Of a DNA stretch of 64,000 bases, positions 56,341 through 64,000 are shown one piece after another. The notes under the pieces were generated by a model that made no database searches, had not been told where the DNA came from, and saw only the letters and a list, made by a program, of their open reading frames with translations. This DNA is from Flavobacterium aquidurense. GTDB lineage: Bacteria; Bacteroidota; Bacteroidia; Flavobacteriales; Flavobacteriaceae. How positions within the stretch are numbered: the first letter of the stretch is position 1; every line of letters starts with the position of its first letter. A program made the position numbers and the translations under genes. Location: contig NZ_JRLF01000014.1 of assembly GCF_001404985.1 (NCBI RefSeq), forward strand, positions 310,001-374,000, in the 5' to 3' direction.

Positions 56341-56991
56341 TTATGATTTTGGCAACGGAGCTCCTACGGCAATATCGCAGCGATGTCCGGGTTTTCCGTG
56401 TGCTGGATTCATTCCGTCTGCTACTGCTTCTTCGGTACTTAATAAAGCGGGAACTGCATTTGCAGGTGGTGGCGTAACGGTATAAGTTTGAGATGTTGTA
56501 CCACTTTGTGCTGTATTTGCAACAGGTTGTTTTGTCGCTGCAGAATTTAAAGGCGCTCCAACAGGAATATCACATCTGTGTCCGGGTTGTCCGTGTGAAG
56601 GATTCATGCCTTTGCCTACTTTTACAGGTACTGTAGTGGTTGTGGTGACTACATTTTGTTGGCCTGCATTTACTTGTACAGGTTGTGAAGGCTGAGCTGT
56701 TACAGTTTGTCCTTGTGTTGGAGCTGAATTCAACGGTGCGCCAACGGCAATATCACAACGATGCCCCGGTTGTCCATGTGCAGGATTTATTCCGTTAGTC
56801 TCTCCCATTACGGTATTAGGATTCGTCACCGGATTTTGAACGACTGATGGTGTTTTTGTCGTGTCTTTTGCCAAGCCAAGTTTTACTAATTCAGATGTTG
56901 GCGTGCTTTCTTGTGGTTCTAATTCTTTCTTACAAGAAGTAAAAACTAAAGAAGTAACAAGTATAGAGGTAAGGAGTATTTTTGAATTCAT
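56341..56991 (-). CDS. Lipoprotein with three HGxPGHRCDIxVGAPL repeats
   Basis: 216 residues. Lipobox FTSC with Cys20. Three copies of a 22-residue block, GxNPxHGxPGHRCDIxVGAPL, at about residues 67-88, 128-149 and 193-214, separated by Thr/Val/Gln-rich low-complexity linkers. Each block has two His four residues apart and a Cys two after the second His (HxxxxHxC), an arrangement that could bind metal or heme. Only the lipobox adds a Cys outside these blocks. The gene is convergent with the flavodoxin-RidA gene across a shared terminator. I know no characterised function for the block; metal binding is a hypothesis. Confidence 0.8.
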   Translation of the reverse strand: MNSKILLTSILVTSLVFTSCKKELEPQESTPTSELVKLGLAKDTTKTPSVVQNPVTNPNTVMGETNGINPAHGQPGHRCDIAVGAPLNSAPTQGQTVTAQPSQPVQVNAGQQNVVTTTTTVPVKVGKGMNPSHGQPGHRCDIPVGAPLNSAATKQPVANTAQSGTTSQTYTVTPPPANAVPALLSTEEAVADGMNPAHGKPGHRCDIAVGAPLPKS

Positions 56992-57032
56992 GATGTATCG
57001 ATTTTAAAGCCCTCAAATATACTAAGAATTTC

Positions 57033-57061
57033 ACCATATAAGTAATATAAGATACTTTAAG
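57033..57061. repeat. Single end of the ACCATATAAG inverted-repeat family
   Basis: ACCATATAAGTAATATAAG then ATACTTTAAG without an inverse partner nearby; a degenerate solo end. Confidence 0.5.
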
Positions 57062-57123
57062 ATTTGCGTTGTCAGTTAATTTCGCAAAGGTGCAGTCCCG
57101 AGGCTTTGGGAGCAAAGTTTTTT

Positions 57124-57214
57124 GTTTCACGCAGATTTTAAAAAGATTTAAGCAGATATACGCAGCGGATTTATAAATCTAATCTGCAATTTATCTGCAG
57201 AATCTGCTTGAAAC
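57124..57214. repeat. GTTTCACGCAGATTT palindrome
   Basis: The left arm GTTTCACGCAGATTTTAAAA and the right arm CAGAATCTGCTTGAAAC close with one mismatch; inner AAGCAGATA/TTATCTGC pairing. A GTCCCGAGGCTTTGGGAGC hairpin (about 57094) precedes it, as at 33586-33802. Confidence 0.75.
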
Positions 57215-57264
57215 ATTCTATCGTTTAAAAATCATTCTTACCTTTAAACTCAAATAACATTCTC

Positions 57265-57756
57265 ATGAAAAAATTAATTCTACTATTATTATTTGCTGCC
57301 ACTTTTGCAAATGCACAAACGTCTGAGAAAGACAAAATCAATCAAACTATCGATTCATGGCATAAGGCTGCAGCCGATGTAAAATTTGACGCATACTTTA
57401 ATCTGATTGCCGAAGACGGAATTTTTATTGGAACGGACGCTACTGAAAACTGGAACAAAAAAGAATTTAAAGTTTGGGCAAAACCATTTTTTGATAAAGG
57501 AACAACCTGGAATTTTACGGCGCTTGAACGTCATATCTTTTTTGATAAAACTGGAAAAATTGCATGGTTTGACGAATTGCTAAATACGCAGATGAAAATT
57601 TGTCGCGGTTCTGGTGTTTTGGTAAAAGTGGGGAAAGAATGGAAAATTCAGCACTATGTTTTATCAATGACAGTTCCTAATGAAGAAGTTGACGCTGCTA
57701 CTAAGATAAAAGCACCAATTGAAGATGTGCTGATCGCAAAGCTTCAGAAAAAATAA
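57265..57756 (+). CDS. Exported NTF2/SnoaL-like protein
   Basis: 163 residues. Signal peptide 1-18 (LILLLLFAATFANAQ). The mature part is a single NTF2-like cone: a first helix TIDSWHKAAADVKFDAYFNL, then EDGIFIGTDATENWNKKEFKVWAKPFF, and a last strand KVGKEWKIQHYVLS. Such proteins bind or isomerise small molecules, or act as scaffolds; nothing decides here. It probably lies in the periplasm. Stand-alone gene; the 262-bp gap to amt is A/T-rich without a gene. Confidence 0.82.
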   Translation: MKKLILLLLFAATFANAQTSEKDKINQTIDSWHKAAADVKFDAYFNLIAEDGIFIGTDATENWNKKEFKVWAKPFFDKGTTWNFTALERHIFFDKTGKIAWFDELLNTQMKICRGSGVLVKVGKEWKIQHYVLSMTVPNEEVDAATKIKAPIEDVLIAKLQKK

Positions 57757-57972
57757 ACATTTTCGAACTTTCTTATTATAATCCTAACTTTTCTAGCGTT
57801 TTACAAGATCTTATATCAAATTAATTATAATACAATTGGCAATTTTATCCTTAAATTAGAAGTTGAAAATAACATACTCTCAAAAAAACAGATCGAATTT
57901 TACAAAATTGACTAAAATAAAAGATCAACCTCTATTTTATTAGCCCTGAAAATCAAAATCTTTATTTTTTTT

Positions 57973-57980
57973 TAACTTTG
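57973..57980 (+). promoter_or_regulatory. Probable -7 box of the ammonium transporter gene
   Basis: TAACTTTG (TAnnTTTG) 38 bp before the ATG at 58019. Confidence 0.4.
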
Positions 57981-58018
57981 ACCCCAAAAAAAATAGGGTT
58001 CAATAAAGTATTTGAAAA

Positions 58019-59401
58019 ATGAAAATAGAAAAACGCTGGATCATTTCCTTTATTATTATAAGTATTGTTTGTATTACCGGTGCATTCTGGCCAACTGTTA
58101 CTCAAAATAGTTACGTTTTATCTGAATTTGGCACAACAGAACATATCGTTCCTGCCGATGTCGCCTGGATGTTAACCTCTTGTTGTCTGGTTTTGATCAT
58201 GACGCCTGGATTATCATTTTTTTACGGAGGAATGGTAGGCCGAAAAAATGTGATTTCGACCATGTTACAAAGTTTTATTTGTTTGGGCGTTGTAACGCTT
58301 TTATGGGTTGTTGTGGGTTTTAGTCTGGCCTTTGGAGATCCCGTAGGTTTTGGTTCCGGAGAGCATTTTTATAGCTTTTTTGGTAATCCTGCAACTTTTG
58401 CTTTTATGGATTATGTGGGTGTTTTGCCTCATAAACAATTGGCAAGTACGATTCCGTTTATGTTATTTGCGTTGTTCCAGATGAAATTTGCAATTATCGC
58501 TCCGGCAATTATTACGGGTTCATTTGCAGAACGCGTTCGCTTTATATCGTATTTACTATTCATTAGTTTGTTTACCATTTTTATTTATGCGCCTTTGTGC
58601 CATTCGGTTTGGTATCCTACGGGTGTTTTAGGAAGTTATTTTGGCGTAAAAGATTTCGCCGGAGGAACTGTCGTGCATATGAGTTCTGGTTTTGCTGCGC
58701 TTGCGGGAGTTCTGGTTTTAGGTAAAAGAAAAAATAGTGATCATATACCAACTAATATTCCGTTTGTATTATTAGGAACCGGAATGTTATGGTTTGGATG
58801 GTTCGGTTTCAACGCTGGTTCAGCTCTTGCTGCAAACGGAACTGCTGCAATGGCTTTTGCAACTACAACAACATCATCTGCAGCTGCAATGCTAACATGG
58901 GTTTTCTTTGACCGTATGAACGGCAGAAAAGTTTCGGCTCTTGGTGCTTGTATTGGAGCTGTTGTAGGTTTAGTTGCCATAACACCTGCCGCAGGATTTG
59001 TATCGGTTCCTGAAAGTATGTTTTTTGGATTTATAACTGCTTTGGTTTCAAACTCGGTTGTAAATTGTCGTTTCTCAAAAAGATTTGATGATACACTTGA
59101 CGTTTTTGCCTGTCACGGTGTTGGCGGAATTATGGGAATGATCCTGACTGCGATTTTCGCTCATGGCGAAGATGCAAGTTTACTTCACGGTGGATGGAAT
59201 GTTTTCGCTCACCATATGATGGCGCTGGTTTTGGTTTCGATCTTTACTTTCTTCGGCGCTTATTTCTTGTTTAAAGTGACGAACTTTATTATTCCGCTTC
59301 GTGTTTCTGAAGAAAACGAACATATCGGACTTGATTTATCCCAACACGATGAAACGCTTGATCCTAAATTAAAACCTATTACTGAGGCGCATTACGGGTA
59401 A
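58019..59401 (+). CDS. amt: Ammonium transporter, Amt family
   Basis: 460 residues with about 11 membrane helices after one extra N-terminal hydrophobic segment (1-25) that may be a signal or twelfth helix. The Amt signatures are GLSFFYGGMVGRKNVIS (about 62-78) and the channel His pair in VVHMSSGFAALAG and FACHGVGGIMGM. It conducts ammonium into the cell. No PII (glnK) gene follows, which is unusual for an Amt gene in many bacteria; regulation may be by a distant PII. Single gene with its own -7 box. Confidence 0.94.
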   Translation: MKIEKRWIISFIIISIVCITGAFWPTVTQNSYVLSEFGTTEHIVPADVAWMLTSCCLVLIMTPGLSFFYGGMVGRKNVISTMLQSFICLGVVTLLWVVVGFSLAFGDPVGFGSGEHFYSFFGNPATFAFMDYVGVLPHKQLASTIPFMLFALFQMKFAIIAPAIITGSFAERVRFISYLLFISLFTIFIYAPLCHSVWYPTGVLGSYFGVKDFAGGTVVHMSSGFAALAGVLVLGKRKNSDHIPTNIPFVLLGTGMLWFGWFGFNAGSALAANGTAAMAFATTTTSSAAAMLTWVFFDRMNGRKVSALGACIGAVVGLVAITPAAGFVSVPESMFFGFITALVSNSVVNCRFSKRFDDTLDVFACHGVGGIMGMILTAIFAHGEDASLLHGGWNVFAHHMMALVLVSIFTFFGAYFLFKVTNFIIPLRVSEENEHIGLDLSQHDETLDPKLKPITEAHYG

Positions 59402-59408
59402 TTTTTTT

Positions 59409-59660
59409 GCCACAGATTGGAAAGATTTTTCTAATCTGTAATTAAAATAGTTTGCCACGAATTTCACTAATTTTCACTAATTTTTCCTTCTTTAATTCAG
59501 TTTAAAGCGGTAAAATTAATTCGTGTAGATTCGTGAAATTCGTGGCGAAAAAATTAACTGCTGTAGTTTTTTATCTGGTGTACTAATCTAATTTTCTACC
59601 GACATTTAACTCCTAACGGAGTATTTAAAAAAAATCTTTTTAATCTGTGTAATCTGTGGC
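59409..59660. repeat. Nested palindromes of the GCCACGAATT/GCCACAGATT families
   Basis: An outer pair GCCACAGATT (59409) and AATCTGTGGC (59651-59660) encloses a second pair GCCACGAATTTCACTAATT (59454) and ATTCGTGAAATTCGTGGC (to 59546), and an ACTCCTAACGGAGT hairpin (about 59609). Two more half copies (AATTCGTGTAATTCGTGGC) follow to 59694. These fill the gap 59402-59767; no gene. Confidence 0.75.
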
Positions 59661-59767
59661 AAAAAATTAGCGTTAATTCGTGTAATTCGTGGCTAAAAAA
59701 CTTTAAACCAATTTGCGCTATTTTCATTCGTTTATATTCCTTAATTTTGCTGAAAATTTTTGTAAAA

Positions 59768-60445
59768 GTGGGAAGTAAAAATAAACTAAAAAGATTCAGA
59801 GAAAACGAAACGTTTCAAAACGTTTTTCAACCAACCAGAGAAGAAGTTGTAGGCGATTTAATGCCTTTGAAAGGAAAATGGAACTCTGATTTCTTTAAAA
59901 ATGATAATCCATTAGTTTTAGAATTAGGATGTGGAAAAGGAGAATATTCTGTTGGTTTAGCAGAAAGATATCCAAACAAAAATTTTATCGGAATAGATAT
60001 TAAAGGAGCCCGTTTCTGGAGAGGTGCCAAAACCGCTGTTGAAAACGGACTTCATAACGTTGCTTTTATTCGTACTCAAATCGAATTGATCAATCATATT
60101 TTTAATGAAAATGAAGTGGATGAAATCTGGATTACTTTTCCGGATCCGCAAATCAAATACAAAAGAACAAAACACAGAATGACAAATTCTGAGTTTTTGA
60201 AACTGTATAAAAAGATCCTTAAAAAAGATGGTGTCGTAAATCTTAAAACCGATAGTGAATTCATGCACGGTTACACGCTTGGATTACTTCACGGTGAAGG
60301 ACATGAGGTTTTATATGCAAATCATAATGTATATAAAAACGAAGGAAGCCCTGAGGAAGTTACTGCTTTTCAGACTTTTTACGAGAAACAATATTTAGAA
60401 ATTAACAAGGCAATTACGTATATTCGCTTTAAAATTAAAGACTAA
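59768..60445 (+). CDS. trmB: tRNA (guanine-N7-)-methyltransferase
   Basis: About 225 residues from a GTG start at 59768 giving MGSKNKLKRFREN, the usual flavobacterial N-terminus; a TTG at 59747 would add seven residues. The SAM site is LELGCGKGEYSVGLAERYP (about 56-74), and the TrmB signature WITFPDPQIKYKRTKHRM (about 121-138) binds the target. It methylates G46 of tRNA. The enzyme is complete. The next gene (LysE-like) follows after 42 bp on the same strand. Confidence 0.94.
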   Translation: MGSKNKLKRFRENETFQNVFQPTREEVVGDLMPLKGKWNSDFFKNDNPLVLELGCGKGEYSVGLAERYPNKNFIGIDIKGARFWRGAKTAVENGLHNVAFIRTQIELINHIFNENEVDEIWITFPDPQIKYKRTKHRMTNSEFLKLYKKILKKDGVVNLKTDSEFMHGYTLGLLHGEGHEVLYANHNVYKNEGSPEEVTAFQTFYEKQYLEINKAITYIRFKIKD

Positions 60446-60487
60446 TTTAATTTTAAAAACATTTTTTCAAACCCATTAAATAACTGA

Positions 60488-61123
60488 ATGGCATTACTTA
60501 CCCCATTACTTTCAGGTTTTATTGCCGCTTTCATTGGGATTATTCCACCCGGATTAATCAATATGACAGCTGCGAAAGTAAATTTGAAAGAAGGAAAAAG
60601 GAACGCTTTATGGTTTGTTGCCGGCGCTGTTTTAGTAATCTTTTTTCAGGTTTCCCTTGCGGTTTTATTCGCACAGGTAATCGACAATCGTCCTGATGTT
60701 GTTACGTTATTGCGTGAGGTTGGATTTGCTATATTTTCGATATTAACGATTTACTTTTTGTTTATTGCAAAAGAACCCAAAGCCAAGAAATCGAAGATTA
60801 AAAAGAGCAGTAAAAAAAGCCGTTTCTTTTTAGGAATGTTACTTTCCGGCCTGAACTTCTTCCCTATTCCGTATTATGTGGTGGTGAGTGTTACGCTGGC
60901 TTCTTATCATCTTTTTGCATTTGAAAACAACATTATTTTTACTTTTGTATTTGGTTCTGTGTTAGGTTCATTTGCCGCTTTGTACAGTTATATTGGTTTC
61001 TTTGGAAGAATTGAAAAGAAAACCGATTATATCATGCGAAACATGAATACTATTATTGGTAGTATCACGGGAATAATTGCCATTGCTACACTTTTTAATA
61101 TCCTGAATTACTATTTCGGGTAA
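60488..61123 (+). CDS. LysE family amino-acid exporter
   Basis: 211 residues with about six membrane helices. The LysE signature is near the N-terminus: FIAAFIGIIPPGLINMTAAKV, followed by a membrane helix and a basic loop (KAKKSKIKKSSKKSRFFLGM) that precedes the second half. The family exports lysine, threonine, homoserine or other small molecules. Which one is not decidable. It is 42 bp after trmB, probably cotranscribed. It lacks a dedicated LysR regulator nearby. Confidence 0.87.
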   Translation: MALLTPLLSGFIAAFIGIIPPGLINMTAAKVNLKEGKRNALWFVAGAVLVIFFQVSLAVLFAQVIDNRPDVVTLLREVGFAIFSILTIYFLFIAKEPKAKKSKIKKSSKKSRFFLGMLLSGLNFFPIPYYVVVSVTLASYHLFAFENNIIFTFVFGSVLGSFAALYSYIGFFGRIEKKTDYIMRNMNTIIGSITGIIAIATLFNILNYYFG

Positions 61124-61163
61124 CTTATAAATCTAAGGATTACAAATGATTTTTTTAAATTTG

Positions 61164-61238
61164 TTTCACGCAGATTTTGCAGATAAAATTAAATAAAAAA
61201 GATCCTTTTAGATTTGCATAAATCTGTAAAATCTGGTT
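61164..61238. repeat. GTTTCACGCAGATTTTGCAG palindrome, diverged
   Basis: The left arm GTTTCACGCAGATTTTGCAG (61164) faces TCTGTAAAATCTGGTTGAAA (to about 61238), with mismatches in the outer part. It lies between the LysE and alkyltransferase-like genes. Confidence 0.6.
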
Positions 61239-61312
61239 GAAAATTTAATTTTACAGGCAAAGTTAAAAATCATTTTAATCTGTGAAATCTGTGGCGAAAA
61301 AAATCCAAATCT

Positions 61313-61639
61313 ATGGCTGAAGATAATTTTTTTGAAAGGGTTTATGCGATCGCCAGACAAATTCCGTACGGAAAAGTAACTTCTTATGGCGCAATTGCGA
61401 AAGCTTTAGGAACTGCACGTTCTGCCCGAATGGTAGGTTGGGCAATGAATGCATGCCATAATATGGAAGATGTTCCGGCACATAGAGTTGTAAACCGAAA
61501 AGGATTACTAACCGGAAAACATCATTTTGACGGAACGAATTTAATGCAGCAATTGCTGGAAAGCGAAGGTATTGAAGTCGTAAACAATCAAATTATAGAC
61601 TTCGAAAAACATTTTTGGACGCCTGAAATTGAATTTTAA
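61313..61639 (+). CDS. Alkyltransferase-like protein (MGMT fold without the acceptor Cys)
   Basis: 108 residues, one MGMT C-terminal domain (FFERVYAIARQIPYGKVTSYG, TARSARMVGWAMN). The alkyl-acceptor motif PCHRV of O6-alkylguanine-DNA methyltransferases reads PAHRV here (Ala56), so it cannot take the alkyl group. This is the ATL group, which flips and binds O6-alkylguanine and passes the lesion to nucleotide-excision repair. The Arg that intercalates the DNA (Arg39 in SARMVG) is kept. The gene is complete and stands alone. Confidence 0.92.
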   Translation: MAEDNFFERVYAIARQIPYGKVTSYGAIAKALGTARSARMVGWAMNACHNMEDVPAHRVVNRKGLLTGKHHFDGTNLMQQLLESEGIEVVNNQIIDFEKHFWTPEIEF

Positions 61640-61647
61640 AGGTTTTT

Positions 61648-61887
61648 ACCATATAAGTGATATAAGTTCATTTAAAAATTCAAAGTTATTTTATTCTCAT
61701 TTTTTGTCATCCCGAGGAACGAGGGATTTCCGTTGGTAGCTCGACAAAAATTGAAAACCTTGCTTGCGGAATTTCTTGCGGAGATCCCTCGTTCCTCGGG
61801 ATGACAAAAATGCGCGTAATAACTTTGACAAAGATTCAGAAACTATTTTAAGTCCCAACTAAAATGAACTTATATCACTTATATGGT
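61648..61887. repeat. 240-bp MITE-like element, ACCATATAAG ends
   Basis: Left end ACCATATAAGTGATATAAGT at 61648 and the exact inverse ending ACTTATATGGT at 61887. Inside lies a 100-bp palindrome (61706-61805) with arms GTCATCCCGAGGAACGAGGG and CCCTCGTTCCTCGGGATGAC. No coding content. It occupies the whole gap between the alkyltransferase-like gene and the histidine kinase stop. Confidence 0.8.
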
Positions 61888-61892
61888 TCAAA

Positions 61893-63218
61893 TCAAATCA
61901 AACAAATTACAAAACTTGTTTTATCTTCATCGGTTTGATAACTTAGGTAGCCGCCGTGCGCTTCGATGATGTTTTTAGAAAGCGTTAATCCAATTCCGGC
62001 ACCATCTTTTCTGGTGGTAAAAAATGGCAGGAATACTTTATCCCTAATCTCGGTATCGATTCCTTTTCCGTTGTCTGAAATGATAATAAAAAAGCGATTA
62101 TTTTCGGTGTAACTCGACAAGAACATTTTCTTTTCTGTCTTTTCTTTTAAGGCGTAAATACTATTTGTAATTAAATTAATAATCACTTGTTCCATTTGGC
62201 TTTTATCAATTAAAATCGACCTTGAACTATTAATTTCGTTAACCAATTCTATATTCTCTGCTTTCAAAATTGGACTCATAATTCGCATGCAATCTTCAAA
62301 AAGCATATTAATTGGCGTCATTTGTTTCGTTGGAGTTGGCAGCATGGCAAGTTTTCGATAATTTTCCACAAATACCTGCAAGTGATCACTTCGATTGATA
62401 ATGGTCGAAATACTGCTTTTTATATCTTCAAAATCATCTTCTTCCAGTTGTTCCTGATCAACAATATGAAGCAGGTTTTGCGAAAGTGCCCGAATTGGCG
62501 TTAGAGAATTCATTAATTCATGCGAAATAATCTTCATTAAGTTAATCCAGGCTTCTTTTTCCTTTTTCTCAATTACACGTTGAATACTATCCAGTAAAAT
62601 AATATAATATTCTTTGTCGAAAGTCTTCGTACTGGAGGTTTGAAGTACAAAAGTCTGCAAATCCTTATCTTCAATTTTAATCGAAATTGCCGATTTTATT
62701 TCAGCAAAACCTACATTCTCAATCTCACTGCAAAGCGATGGCAGATAATTTTTAAGATATGTCCAATGGCTCACTTTTGGCACTTTAAATAAATGAGAGA
62801 AACAATCATTCATTAAAAAAATATTCCAATCGTCATTGTCTTTTTCAAGAATTAAAGTCGCAGTATCAATATTATTTAAAATCGACTGATAAATTTGTTC
62901 CTTAGAGATTTGTTCTTGTTGCTGAACTTTCAGTTTATTATATAAAAGATGCAAATTCTTGAAATTTTCCTTTTTATATTCTTCTGGAAAATTGGTAGAA
63001 AAATCATTTTGTAATATCGAAAGCAATGTTTTATCATAAAACAAAGAATGATTTTTGATATAAAAATACATTTCAAACAACAATAGAAATATAAAAAAAC
63101 CAACTAAAATTGCATTGTAATAAAGCGTTTTATAAATCAAAAAAATGCAAAAGAAAAAGGGAATCATAATAAACAAAACCCTTATGAATAACGCATTATA
63201 TAACTTCCAGTTTTTCAT
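61893..63218 (-). CDS. Sensor histidine kinase (NtrY-like)
   Basis: 441 residues. Two membrane helices lie within the first 55 residues (LFIMIPFFFCIFLIYK and AILVGFFIFLLLFEMYFYI) with a very short periplasmic loop, so it senses inside the membrane or cytosol. A PAS-like region (about 95-200) precedes HisKA with IISHELMNSLTPIRALSQN (His near 235) and HATPase (NLITNSIYAL, SDNGKGID, GAGIGLTLSKNI). The sigma-54-type regulator gene lies upstream on the same strand, 191 bp away, so the two form a probable NtrY/NtrC-like pair. Signal unknown. Confidence 0.9.
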   Translation of the reverse strand: MKNWKLYNALFIRVLFIMIPFFFCIFLIYKTLYYNAILVGFFIFLLLFEMYFYIKNHSLFYDKTLLSILQNDFSTNFPEEYKKENFKNLHLLYNKLKVQQQEQISKEQIYQSILNNIDTATLILEKDNDDWNIFLMNDCFSHLFKVPKVSHWTYLKNYLPSLCSEIENVGFAEIKSAISIKIEDKDLQTFVLQTSSTKTFDKEYYIILLDSIQRVIEKKEKEAWINLMKIISHELMNSLTPIRALSQNLLHIVDQEQLEEDDFEDIKSSISTIINRSDHLQVFVENYRKLAMLPTPTKQMTPINMLFEDCMRIMSPILKAENIELVNEINSSRSILIDKSQMEQVIINLITNSIYALKEKTEKKMFLSSYTENNRFFIIISDNGKGIDTEIRDKVFLPFFTTRKDGAGIGLTLSKNIIEAHGGYLSYQTDEDKTSFVICLI

Positions 63219-63270
63219 TATTTTATTTTTTATTGCTACAGATTAAAGGATTAAAATGATTCTTAAATTT

Positions 63271-63358
63271 GTTTCACGCAGATTTTAAAAAGATCGAAGC
63301 AGATAAATTAGATCAAAATAAAAATAATCTGCCTAAATCTGCAGCATCTGCGTGAAAC
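63271..63358. repeat. GTTTCACGCAGATTT palindrome
   Basis: The left arm GTTTCACGCAGATTTTAAAA and the right arm CTGCAGCATCTGCGTGAAAC form the outer stem, with an inner AAGCAGAT/ATCTGC pair. It sits between the regulator and kinase genes and could dampen read-through. Confidence 0.75.
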
Positions 63359-63409
63359 AAAAGAAATATTATTTTAACTTCTTAATTTGGAGCAAAAATA
63401 TTTTTTAGA

Positions 63410-64000
63410 TTATGAATTTTTTAAATCGTATTTCTCAATTCTTCTATACAACGCAGCTCTTGACAATCCTAGCTCTTCTGCCGTTTTACTGATGTTTCCG
63501 TTGTATTTGAAAAGTGTTTTTTCGATTGCACTTTTTTCCATTTCTGATAGCGGGTTTTCATCGTTTTCCTGAATTTCTTCGAAATCTAAAATATCCAGAT
63601 TTGTGACCGAAATAGTATTATTATCAGCCAAAATCAAAGCGCGTTCTATTTTGTTTTCCAATTCGCGAATGTTTCCTTTCCAGGGATATTTTTCTAAATA
63701 TGGCGCAACATTATCATCAAAATGCCATCCCGAAGCTTCGTGACCATGATTGTATTTTTGGGCAATCTTATCCAGGATAAAATGCGCCATTGGTACAATA
63801 TCATCTTTTCGTTCGCGTAATGATGGCAAATAAATTTCCATTGTATTGATGCGGTACAGCAAATCTTCGCGAAACGTTTTATTTTTTACCTCAGCTTTTA
63901 AATCACTGTTTGTTGCTGCAATAATACGCACGTTCAAAGGTCTGGGTTTACTTTCTCCTAAGCGCGTAACGGTTTTAGTTTGTAGAACATGTAATAATTT
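63410..64000 (-). CDS. Sigma-54-dependent response regulator, NtrC type (5' end outside window)
   Basis: The C-terminal 197 residues are visible. The frame is open to the window edge, so the receiver domain and Walker A lie outside. Present are the AAA+ segment VRIIAATNSDLKAEV (sensor I), FREDLLYRINTMEIYLPSLRERKDDI (arginine finger region) and WKGNIRELENKIERALIL (sensor II). A Fis-type helix-turn-helix follows at the end (NISKTAEELGLSRAALYRRI). It activates promoters read by sigma-54. The kinase gene follows on the same strand. Confidence 0.92.
   Translation of the reverse strand, partial: KLLHVLQTKTVTRLGESKPRPLNVRIIAATNSDLKAEVKNKTFREDLLYRINTMEIYLPSLRERKDDIVPMAHFILDKIAQKYNHGHEASGWHFDDNVAPYLEKYPWKGNIRELENKIERALILADNNTISVTNLDILDFEEIQENDENPLSEMEKSAIEKTLFKYNGNISKTAEELGLSRAALYRRIEKYDLKNS

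Overview
The window is A/T-rich, densely coded chromosomal DNA that looks like a Flavobacterium (Bacteroidota), probably a soil or freshwater member of the F. johnsoniae type. The grounds are the TAnnTTTG -7 promoter boxes (for example before tRNA-Leu, mvaD, pckA and hpf), the lack of clear Shine-Dalgarno sequences, a mevalonate-pathway cluster next to a UbiA prenyltransferase, a TonB-dependent receptor with an N-terminal carboxypeptidase-regulatory domain, a BlaI/M56 pair whose M56 partner ends in a TonB-like domain, and abundant Flavobacterium-style intergenic palindromes. The genus is inferred from these features, not from a search. No prophage, IS transposase, rRNA or CRISPR array was seen.

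Layout. 1-2.9 kb: end of an HI0933-type flavoprotein, a HAD phosphatase, a CarboxypepD_reg-type protein and TspO. 2.9-8.4 kb: isoprenoid block (mvaD, small coiled-coil membrane protein, mevalonate-type GHMP kinase, DUF502 protein, UbiA prenyltransferase, RsuA/RluB-type pseudouridine synthase). 8.4-19 kb: DUF937-like and DUF456 proteins, two small exported proteins, a GT2/LPG-flippase-like pair, ruvC, hemW, a run of small metabolic genes, and a DUF4407 membrane protein. 19.2-23.2 kb: TonB-dependent receptor plus beta-propeller phytase lipoprotein, a probable phytate/phosphate scavenging unit. 23.2-31.6 kb: pckA, DUF423, saccharopine dehydrogenase-like protein, BlaR1/BlaI-like pair, MORN-type lipoprotein, M20 dipeptidase, tRNA-Leu. 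31.8-32.9 kb: a mosaic of repeats bounded by inverted copies of one terminal sequence, carrying a small gene. 33-39 kb: HAD phosphatase and an AraC/TolC/HlyD/MFS efflux locus. 39-45 kb: two tRNA-Asp copies, DUF58 protein, M1 aminopeptidase, two lipoproteins. 45-54 kb: LytTR regulator/TPR kinase pair, thioredoxin, AsmA-like protein, HNH endonuclease, a second copy of the small-protein family beside a tRNA-like fold, hpf, SDR. 54-57.8 kb: 53-bp tandem array, an exported flavodoxin-RidA fusion, a lipoprotein with three HGxPGHRCD motifs, an NTF2-like protein. 58-64 kb: ammonium transporter, trmB, LysE exporter, alkyltransferase-like protein, and a histidine kinase with an NtrC-type regulator cut by the window edge.

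The most interesting unexplained signals are: (i) the exported flavodoxin-RidA fusion next to the triple HGxPGHRCD lipoprotein; (ii) three copies of a structured repeat whose apical stem changes sequence but keeps pairing; (iii) a mobile-looking composite bounded by inverted ACCATATAAG... ends around a small gene that has a paralog 20 kb away; (iv) a cloverleaf-like RNA candidate between direct repeats upstream of that paralog; (v) a 7-bp tandem array in front of the blaI-like repressor. Most of the intergenic space is built from at least eight interspersed repeat families, described individually below.
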